The position numbers and the translations under genes were made by a program. Below are positions 5,928-9,908 of a stretch of DNA of 9,908 nucleotides, one piece after another; positions within the stretch are counted from its first letter, which is position 1; the number at the start of each line of letters is the position of its first letter. The notes beneath the pieces were generated by a model. That model was not told the DNA's origin, ran no database searches, and was given only the letters and a program-made list of their open reading frames with translations. This DNA comes from an uncultured Oscillospiraceae bacterium (GTDB lineage Bacteria; Bacillota; Clostridia; Oscillospirales; Acutalibacteraceae): positions 1 through 9,908 of the forward strand of contig USDZ01000054.1 of assembly GCA_900553525.1 (NCBI GenBank), in the 5' to 3' direction.

Positions 5928-8096
5928 ATGAAACAAAACTGGTTCAGCGTGCGGCTGTATCGGGAGGGGCTCCGCCAGCTTCGCTTGATCGGGATTCTGG
6001 GTCTGGTTATTCTGGGCCTGGAGGCGATTCTTATTCCGGTTGGGCGGGTGCTTTCCATCCGGGATATGCGGTATTTCCAAGGCAAAGAGATGCTCGGTTT
6101 TCCGGGGATGCATCCGCTGTTGGTGCTGTGCTTCTGCGCATTTGCGCCGTTAATGGTGCTATACTTATTCCGTTTTCTCAATAAACGGAACGCGAGCGAT
6201 TTTTATCACGCTATTCCCGAAACGCGGCTCTGTCTGTTTCTGAGCTTTTTTGCTGCCGTCGTGACTTGGATTCTTGTCATTCTGGTGTTTACCTCTTTTC
6301 TGTCGGTGACGGTTTTCCTGTGCTTCCCGGCCTATTTCTCCATCAATATGACAAGCGTGCTGGTGGTGTGCCTGAACGTGTTCGCCGGTAGCCTTCTGGT
6401 AGCGGCGAGCGTGGCGGTGGCTATGTGCGTCACGGGGACGATCTTTACCAATATCGTCGTGTCCCTGATGATTATCTTCATTCCCCGTCTGCTCATCCTG
6501 TTGCTCATTACCAGCGTGACCAGTAACCTGCCGTTGGTATCCTCGGACAACTTCATTCCCCTGCTGGATATCGGATACAATGTGCCGGTCGGTACGGTTC
6601 TTATGCTGGGCTCCGGTGAGTCCCTGACCAACTGGCGGAGCGGAGTCTACACCTTGGTGCTCGGGCTGCTCTACGCCGCCTGCGCGGCGCTGCTGTTCCG
6701 GGCACGCAAAAGCGAAGCGGCGGGGCAGGCGGCTCCCAATCGGATTTTGCAGGCTGTTTACCGCCTGGTGCTTTCCATGGTGGTCTGCGCGCTTGCCTGC
6801 TACTACATATTCCGGGATTTGATCTGGCAGAGTCAGAACGCCTCCTATCAGATGAATACGTATACCTATGTCGTGATGTATATCGTCGCACTGGGGGTGT
6901 TTTTCCTCTATGAACTGATTACCACCCGGAAATGGAAAAACCTGATCCGTTCAATTCCCTCACTGCTGGTGCTAGTCCTGCTCAATGTGGCTTTGATAGG
7001 CGGGATGACCGGGCTTTACCGGTCGGTGCTGTCCTTCACCCCCTCGGCGGGCGATATCTCCTCGGTCCGCCTTCTATCGGGGGGAACGCGTGGAAGTTAT
7101 TTTGCCGCCCGCACTTCTCACATCGACATCACCGATGAGAACGTGCGCAGTATCATTTCCCGGCAGCTTTCATCCGCGGTGCGGGTCCTGGAGCGCTCCC
7201 GAGAGGAGTACTATCAGTATACCTCCTCCAAAACCACCATCCGTGTGGCGATCCGCACCCGCGGTGTCACCCATGTGCGCGAGATCCCAATGCGGGCGGA
7301 GGATCTGGAAGCGCTGGCCAAGCCTCTGGCGGAAATTGACGAATACCGGGCCGTTTATCAGCAGCTCCCTCGTATCGATGCACAAACCACCACCGTTACG
7401 TTGAACCGTTCCTCGTCCGTCGATATCGACGTGCGGGAAGCGTACGAGGCCCTGTGCGAGGAGGTGGCGGCGATGCCGTTTGAAGAATGGTATCTGCTGG
7501 TTGTGGCACAGAACCGGGAAGAATCTTATCCCTATAGCCATGTCTTATCCGATATGATGCAGACGGAGCTTCCGCCTTCGCTTGACGTTTTCCAGGTTTG
7601 GACGGCTGTGGGCGCCGACCAATACTCTTTCTCCATTCCTTTGTATACCTCGTTGGAAAAGACCTGTAACCTCTATCTCCGCCAGTACCAGGAGAGTTCG
7701 GAGCATGCGAGAAACCAGGAGGCGATCCTGCAGGCGCTGCGGGAAAACAACTGGACGAGCGGGGATAGTCTGACGGTGAGAGGGTACGGCGTCTATTCCG
7801 TCATGGATACATGGTACGGCACCACGCTGTATCCCGATGTACTGGCGACGGCGCCGGATCCCGCAGCGGCCTTTGCAGACGGATTGGGAAAACACCTCGG
7901 GGAAGACCTTGACATTACGGAACCACTGTATTATCTCGCATTGCAGGACTACAATCCGTACGACGGCAGTTACACCGAATATGCCGCGTACTTCCGGGCA
8001 GACAGCCGCCAGATAGCCGAACTGCTCACCATGAGCGATACCACCGATTATGGTTATAGAGTTGTCGTTTCATATGATGCCGTTTCGTATGAATAG
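5928..8096 (+). CDS. ABC-2 type permease with large extracytoplasmic C-terminal domain
   Basis: The 722-residue product is the membrane partner of the ATPase. Residues 1-365 hold about nine hydrophobic segments, near 19-40, 62-83, 101-130, 140-168, 172-195, 236-257, 275-293, 313-332 and 342-362. Between the second and third is NKRNASDFYHAIPETR, matching the DFYH-x-P-x-x-R motif common in ABC-2 permeases of YtrC/YtrD-like systems. The last 360 residues have no membrane segment, are acidic and tyrosine-rich, and most likely lie outside the cell as one or more folded domains. I do not recognise this part with certainty; it may correspond to a clostridial domain of unknown function such as DUF6449, which needs a profile search. 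GGGGAGG (5914-5920) is 7 nt before the ATG. It is the last gene of the operon and is followed by a strong terminator. The substrate is unknown. Confidence 0.88.
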   Translation: MKQNWFSVRLYREGLRQLRLIGILGLVILGLEAILIPVGRVLSIRDMRYFQGKEMLGFPGMHPLLVLCFCAFAPLMVLYLFRFLNKRNASDFYHAIPETRLCLFLSFFAAVVTWILVILVFTSFLSVTVFLCFPAYFSINMTSVLVVCLNVFAGSLLVAASVAVAMCVTGTIFTNIVVSLMIIFIPRLLILLLITSVTSNLPLVSSDNFIPLLDIGYNVPVGTVLMLGSGESLTNWRSGVYTLVLGLLYAACAALLFRARKSEAAGQAAPNRILQAVYRLVLSMVVCALACYYIFRDLIWQSQNASYQMNTYTYVVMYIVALGVFFLYELITTRKWKNLIRSIPSLLVLVLLNVALIGGMTGLYRSVLSFTPSAGDISSVRLLSGGTRGSYFAARTSHIDITDENVRSIISRQLSSAVRVLERSREEYYQYTSSKTTIRVAIRTRGVTHVREIPMRAEDLEALAKPLAEIDEYRAVYQQLPRIDAQTTTVTLNRSSSVDIDVREAYEALCEEVAAMPFEEWYLLVVAQNREESYPYSHVLSDMMQTELPPSLDVFQVWTAVGADQYSFSIPLYTSLEKTCNLYLRQYQESSEHARNQEAILQALRENNWTSGDSLTVRGYGVYSVMDTWYGTTLYPDVLATAPDPAAAFADGLGKHLGEDLDITEPLYYLALQDYNPYDGSYTEYAAYFRADSRQIAELLTMSDTTDYGYRVVVSYDAVSYE

Positions 8097-8140
8097 GCCG
8101 AGTGGTTCGTAAAAGCGGGACGGAGTCATACAACCGCACA

Positions 8141-8176
8141 AAAACCGGGTATCCCTCGCAGGGATACCCGGTTTTT
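8141..8176 (+). terminator. Rho-independent terminator of the ABC operon
   Basis: A perfect 15-bp stem joins 8141-8155 (AAAACCGGGTATCCC) to 8161-8175 around TCGCA and runs into five T residues. The leading A run means it could also stop minus-strand transcription. It separates the ABC operon from the small locus downstream. Confidence 0.97.
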
Positions 8177-8266
8177 CAGCCGCGCGGTATCGTTTATAGG
8201 CTATTTCGGCAAAACCTTGCCCCAAAATCCACAGAAAATTTCTCCAAATTCTCTTATAGCTGCATC

Positions 8267-8295
8267 TTGACAGGAAGAAACAGATATTATAATAT
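8267..8295 (+). promoter_or_regulatory. Promoter of the 35-codon hydrophobic ORF
   Basis: TTGACA (8267-8272) is followed by TATAAT (8288-8293, spacing 15) or TAATAT (8290-8295, spacing 17) within the 12-bp palindrome ATATTATAATAT. Transcription would start near 8300. The 15 bases TCTTGACAGGAAGAA (8265-8279) are identical to 4424-4438 in the GntR operon promoter. The 91 bases between the preceding terminator and this promoter hold no gene I can support. Confidence 0.8.
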
Positions 8296-8301
8296 TTATT
8301 C

Positions 8302-8342
8302 GGATGGTTTTACAACATGTTTTATGTTAAATTGGACCATCC
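8302..8342 (+). promoter_or_regulatory. 5' leader stem-loop of the small ORF
   Basis: GGATGGT (8302-8308) pairs with ACCATCC (8336-8342), and inside it AACAT (8314-8318) pairs with ATGTT (8324-8328). The outer stem ends one base before the ribosome site GGAGG at 8344-8348. A stable structure at the very 5' end of the mRNA and touching the ribosome site could control stability or translation. Confidence 0.6.
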
Positions 8343-8355
8343 TGGAGGTGTGCAT

Positions 8356-8463
8356 ATGACCTCTGTTCTCGAGTTTTTGTTGCTGCTGTGGCTCGATACC
8401 GTGGTGACGATGGACTTTTTGTACCGTATGGCTCGGGACAAAAAAGGGCCGCCATGCGTCTGA
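8356..8463 (+). CDS. 35-residue hydrophobic small protein, candidate type I toxin
   Basis: The product has a hydrophobic stretch from about residue 4 to 25 (VLEFLLLLWLDTVVTMDFLY), interrupted by single acidic residues, then a basic RMARDKK patch and the end GPPCV. It could be a single membrane helix with a cytoplasmic basic tail. Support for a real gene: the ribosome site GGAGG (8344-8348) lies 7 nt before the ATG, a near-consensus promoter lies about 55 nt further up, and a strong terminator isolates it from the upstream operon. A convergent promoter and terminator predict an antisense RNA across its last codons. This layout resembles Gram-positive type I toxin genes of the Fst/TxpA/Bsr kind, but I see no sequence identity to any named one. 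It could instead be a leader peptide for the downstream ribbon-helix-helix gene. Toxicity is inference. Confidence 0.6.
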   Translation: MTSVLEFLLLLWLDTVVTMDFLYRMARDKKGPPCV

Positions 8464-8490
8464 GCTTTGCGGGCATCGGCGCATAACGGC
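8440..8490 (-). terminator. Terminator of the predicted antisense RNA
   Basis: On the minus strand an 11-bp stem joins 8490-8480 to 8458-8448 around a 21-nt loop, followed by CC and six T residues (8445-8440). Two stem pairs are G-U in this strand's RNA. In plus-strand RNA they would be A-C mismatches, so the hairpin suits only the minus-strand transcript. Confidence 0.6.
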
Positions 8491-8505
8491 GAAGGCAGGG
8501 GGGAA

Positions 8506-8518
8506 CGGGAATATCCCG
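8506..8518. other. Small hairpin inside the antisense RNA
   Basis: CGGGA (8506-8510) and TCCCG (8514-8518) form a perfect 5-bp stem with a 3-nt loop. Flanking G and C runs (8498-8503 and 8523-8526) could lengthen it across an internal loop. In the antisense RNA it would be the 5' structural element and could serve as a contact loop. Confidence 0.4.
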
Positions 8519-8537
8519 CGAACCCCACACCTCCTTC

Positions 8538-8566
8538 ATTATACCGACAACCGGCAATTCCGTCAA
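8538..8566 (-). promoter_or_regulatory. Antisense promoter facing the 35-codon ORF
   Basis: On the minus strand TTGACG (8566-8561) and a perfect TATAAT (8543-8538) are exactly 17 bp apart. This is one of the best promoter matches in the window, and no minus-strand gene lies near enough to explain it. Transcription would run leftwards from about 8531. Confidence 0.8.
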
Positions 8567-8571
8567 CCGGC
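8544..8571. repeat. Two 12-bp direct repeats over the antisense promoter
   Basis: CCGACAACCGGC (8544-8555) and CCGTCAACCGGC (8560-8571) match at 11 of 12 positions with a 16-bp period. They cover the spacer and the -35 of the antisense promoter and lie 22 bp before the ribbon-helix-helix gene. Tandem direct repeats are a common binding pattern for that protein class, so this may be its operator. Confidence 0.5.
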
Positions 8572-8592
8572 GGCCGTATGGGAGGACCAGGA

Positions 8593-9168
8593 ATGAGTAT
8601 TTTATTGGAAAGACATGTTTTTCAAAAGCGGGATGACGCATACAAGACCTTTTCCGTTCGCATTCCCTCGGATGTCATGGAACAGATCGACCAGTTGGCA
8701 AAGGATTCCGGGCGGTCCCGGAACTATATCATCAACCGGCTTCTCGAAGAGGGAGTGGACAGCGTTGTGATCACCGACGGTTCCGATGCCGCCGCGTCCG
8801 CCAACGCGGCGGCTCCCAGCTTCGACACGGTGGTGCTGTCGGCACGTCCGGAGGGATTTCAAAATCTGTGTCTGGAACACCAAGTCTATGCCCATATCGA
8901 CGCACGCAGGATTTCCGGTATTCGGTATGCTGCCTTTTATGTTGGTAATCCAGTCCGCGCGGTCACGCATTACGGCAAGGTGTCCGAGGGCGGCATCGCC
9001 TGGTGCGACGATGTAAAAAAATACCGAATCCGGCTGGCGGGAGAGCCGCTGCCCCTAGATCATCCGGTCCCACTCGGCGGCACGTCACCGCACGCGACCC
9101 ATGCGCCGAAATACACCACGCTGGGCAAACTGTTTTCGGCGGCCGAATACCGGGATTTGACGCTGTAG
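8593..9168 (+). CDS. Ribbon-helix-helix regulator with unrecognised C-terminal domain
   Basis: Residues 18-56 form a ribbon-helix-helix DNA-binding unit: the strand KTFSVRIP, helix DVMEQIDQLAKDSG, and helix SRNYIINRLLEEGVDSV, as in CopG/Arc-type repressors. An alanine-rich linker (61-76) joins it to a domain of about 115 residues. That domain contains FDTVVLSARPEGFQNLCLEH, ISGIRYAAFYVGNPVRAVTHYGKV, a KKYRIRLAGEP stretch and PKYTTLGKLFSA. The pattern R-x-EGF, then IRYxAxYxxxP, AVTHY and YTTLxKLxSA seems familiar from clostridial multidomain proteins, but I cannot name it. At 191 residues it is much longer than a plain antitoxin. The ATG at 8593 is chosen for GGGAGGA 6 nt upstream and for the start of the conserved part. 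It has no obvious promoter of its own and may be read with the small ORF upstream. Its target is unknown. Confidence 0.8.
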   Translation: MSILLERHVFQKRDDAYKTFSVRIPSDVMEQIDQLAKDSGRSRNYIINRLLEEGVDSVVITDGSDAAASANAAAPSFDTVVLSARPEGFQNLCLEHQVYAHIDARRISGIRYAAFYVGNPVRAVTHYGKVSEGGIAWCDDVKKYRIRLAGEPLPLDHPVPLGGTSPHATHAPKYTTLGKLFSAAEYRDLTL

Positions 9169-9191
9169 TGCCCCATCTACCCCTTCAATAT

Positions 9192-9221
9192 GCATAACTC
9201 GCCGGACAAACGCACACAATA
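9192..9221 (+). promoter_or_regulatory. Candidate sigma-G (forespore) promoter for spoVAE
   Basis: GCATA (9192-9196) fits the sigma-G -35 pattern GHATR. After 18 bp, CACAATA (9215-9221) matches the -10 pattern CATNHTA at 6 of 7 positions. Genes of the spoVA group are transcribed by sigma-G in the forespore, so type and place agree. Transcription would start near 9228. Confidence 0.6.
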
Positions 9222-9254
9222 AGGCGTAATTTTTGTAAAAGGGGTGTGCCTGGT

Positions 9255-9620
9255 ATGGACTGGTGGATGTTGCTCAAAGCCTTTGTGGTGGGCGGGCTGA
9301 TTTGTGTAGTGGGCCAGCTTTTGATCGATCTGACCAAACTGACGCCTGCTCGGATCCTGGTGTTGTTCGTCACGCTGGGAGTGGCGCTCACGGCGGTGGG
9401 GCTGTATGAACCCCTGGTCAAGTTCGCGGGCGGCGGTGCGACGGTTCCGCTCACTGGCTTCGGTTATTCCCTGGCCAAAGGAGTGGAGGAAGCCGTGAAG
9501 GAAAAGGGCTGGATCGGCGTGTTCACCGGAGGGGTGACGGGAACCGCCGGCGGTATTGCGGCAGCGATCTTTTTTGGTCTGGTGTGTGCCCTGCTGGCGA
9601 AATCCAAAGATAAATCGTAG
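9255..9620 (+). CDS. spoVAE: Stage V sporulation protein AE (SpoVAEb type)
   Basis: This 121-residue integral membrane protein belongs to the SpoVA channel group, which moves dipicolinic acid with calcium into the forespore and releases it at germination. The family's conserved core is unmistakable: FVVGGLICVVGQLLIDLTKLTPARILVLF near the start, ALTAVGLYEPLVKFAGGGATVPLTGFGYSLAKGV in the middle, and a C-terminal GGIAAAIFFGLVCALL helix ending in a short basic tail. There are about four membrane segments, and the length matches SpoVAEb. The ATG at 9255 has AAAAGGGG (9237-9244) 10 nt upstream. A GTG at 9246 is too close to it. Unusually, spoVAC and spoVAD are not next to it: the upstream gene is the ribbon-helix-helix regulator. 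The gene appears to stand alone between its own promoter and terminator. Confidence 0.96.
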   Translation: MDWWMLLKAFVVGGLICVVGQLLIDLTKLTPARILVLFVTLGVALTAVGLYEPLVKFAGGGATVPLTGFGYSLAKGVEEAVKEKGWIGVFTGGVTGTAGGIAAAIFFGLVCALLAKSKDKS

Positions 9621-9634
9621 AACGATCCCGACAG

Positions 9635-9677
9635 AACCCTGTGCCGGATGGAACTTTTCCACCGGAGCAGGGTTTAT
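9635..9677 (+). terminator. Terminator of spoVAE
   Basis: AACCCTG (9635-9641) pairs with CAGGGTT (9668-9674). Within it CCGG pairs with CCGG, and TGGAA pairs with TTCCA around a short CTT loop, with small internal bulges. The tail TTTAT is short, so this is a strong stem with a modest T tract, 14 nt after the stop codon. Confidence 0.8.
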
Positions 9678-9757
9678 AAAAAGGCAGAACACACCGCGAA
9701 TGAAAGGGCAGCGTGTTCCGCTGCAAGCGGATGCGGTTACATGTGAGTGGCTTTTTG

Positions 9758-9805
9758 TTCCGGGGCAAGCCCCAATATCATTTTCGGGGCAAACTCCGTT
9801 ATCAT
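9758..9805. repeat. Two tandem 24-bp imperfect repeats
   Basis: Bases 9758-9781 and 9782-9805 match at 19 of 24 positions. Both contain CGGGGCAA and end in TATCAT. The first copy carries a small GGGG-CAAG-CCCC hairpin that the second has lost. A short third start (TTCCG) follows near 9805. They lie in non-coding DNA after spoVAE and have no obvious role. The rest of 9678-9908 is non-coding, with an AT-rich stretch at 9817-9850. Confidence 0.5.
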
Positions 9806-9878
9806 TCCGTTTCCCGGAAAAATTTGAATAAAATCGAATTTTAATCAAAAAATCCGCTGTGGGCAAGGCTTCCGGCGT

Positions 9879-9908
9879 AAAAAAAGACCCTGTAAGGATT
9901 TTCTTTGC
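9879..9908 (-). terminator. Possible cut-off terminator of a converging downstream gene
   Basis: On the minus strand the sequence ends CAGGGTC followed by seven T residues (9885-9879). This looks like the right arm and T tract of an intrinsic terminator whose left arm would lie beyond base 9908. It would imply a minus-strand gene to the right. The partner arm is not visible, so this is tentative. Confidence 0.35.

Larger units (their letters stand above)
8440..8531 (-). ncRNA. Predicted antisense small RNA (about 90 nt)
   Basis: A minus-strand promoter (TTGACG-17-TATAAT, 8566-8538) and a minus-strand hairpin with a six-T tail (8490-8440) define a transcript starting near 8531 and ending near 8440. 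Its first part contains the hairpin CGGGA-TAT-TCCCG (8518-8506) and its end is the terminator stem. It overlaps the last eight codons of the 35-codon ORF and the following 68 nt, the usual geometry of antitoxin RNAs that pair with the 3' end of a toxin mRNA. No convincing minus-strand reading frame begins at a proper distance from an initiation signal, so a coding role is unlikely. The RNA itself is a prediction from paired signals. Confidence 0.6.
8344..8534 (+). repeat. 9-nt complement of the small ORF's ribosome site
   Basis: GGAGGTGTG at 8344-8352, which holds the ribosome site of the small ORF, is perfectly complementary to CACACCTCC at 8526-8534. If the mRNA extends past 8534, its far end could fold back and mask its own ribosome site. 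The second copy also lies at the 5' edge of the predicted antisense RNA. The feature spans the two arms and what lies between them. Confidence 0.45.

Noticed and set aside
8102..8359. An 85-codon plus-strand frame between the ABC operon and the small ORF
   Set aside because: It runs through the terminator and the promoter of the next unit and has no ribosome site.
8530..8537. AAGGAGG just after the minus-strand TATAAT, read as a ribosome site for a minus-strand gene
   Set aside because: It overlaps the expected transcription start. The only following start codon is a GTG inside the motif, and no ATG is at the proper distance.
8327..8641. A 104-codon minus-strand frame across the small-ORF locus
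   Set aside because: Its start lies upstream of the minus-strand promoter found here, it has no ribosome site, and its product is Pro/Arg-rich without motifs. The promoter-terminator pair fits an RNA better.
9177..9866. A 229-codon minus-strand frame across spoVAE
   Set aside because: It lies opposite a well-conserved SpoVAE and runs through terminator and repeat sequence. Its translation is low in hydrophobic order and has no family motif.

Overview
The window looks like chromosome from a spore-forming, fairly GC-rich member of the Clostridia, probably Oscillospirales-like. The evidence is a SpoVAE protein behind a sigma-G-type promoter, a CIRCE element in front of clpB, a YtrA-type GntR/ABC operon, and strong AGGAGG ribosome sites in GC-rich DNA. 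The taxon is an inference. I saw no rRNA, tRNA, CRISPR array, transposase or phage gene.

Layout. Bases 1-1369, minus strand: a likely operon of yjbQ (UPF0047), a small nitroreductase and a YdcF/SanA-like protein (DUF218) that runs off the left edge. Bases 1370-1635: a divergent control region with three separate inverted repeats. One lies over the yjbQ promoter, one is a CIRCE operator with a promoter inside it, and one is a 9-bp perfect dyad in the clpB leader. Bases 1636-4239: the disaggregase ClpB, followed by a hairpin terminator. Bases 4426-8176: a self-contained operon made of a consensus promoter overlapped by a palindromic operator, a YtrA-type GntR repressor, an ABC ATPase, a 722-residue permease with a large extracytoplasmic tail, and a textbook terminator. 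Bases 8267-8592: a compact locus with a promoter, a structured leader, a 35-codon hydrophobic ORF, and an opposing promoter and terminator that would make an antisense RNA of about 90 nt. Bases 8593-9168: a ribbon-helix-helix protein with an unrecognised C-terminal domain. Bases 9192-9677: spoVAE as a single-gene unit with its own terminator. Bases 9678-9908: no gene seen, but a 24-bp tandem repeat and the probable edge of a converging terminator.

How the genes work together. ClpB under HrcA/CIRCE control is a heat-shock unit. The GntR-ABC-permease operon resembles YtrA-family envelope-stress or peptide-efflux modules, where the repressor controls its own operon. The most notable part is 8267-8592. 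It has the layout of a Gram-positive type I toxin-antitoxin locus: a short hydrophobic ORF with a strong ribosome site, a convergent antisense RNA overlapping its 3' end, and a 9-nt complement of its own ribosome-site region downstream. The toxin reading is inference from architecture; no homology is claimed.
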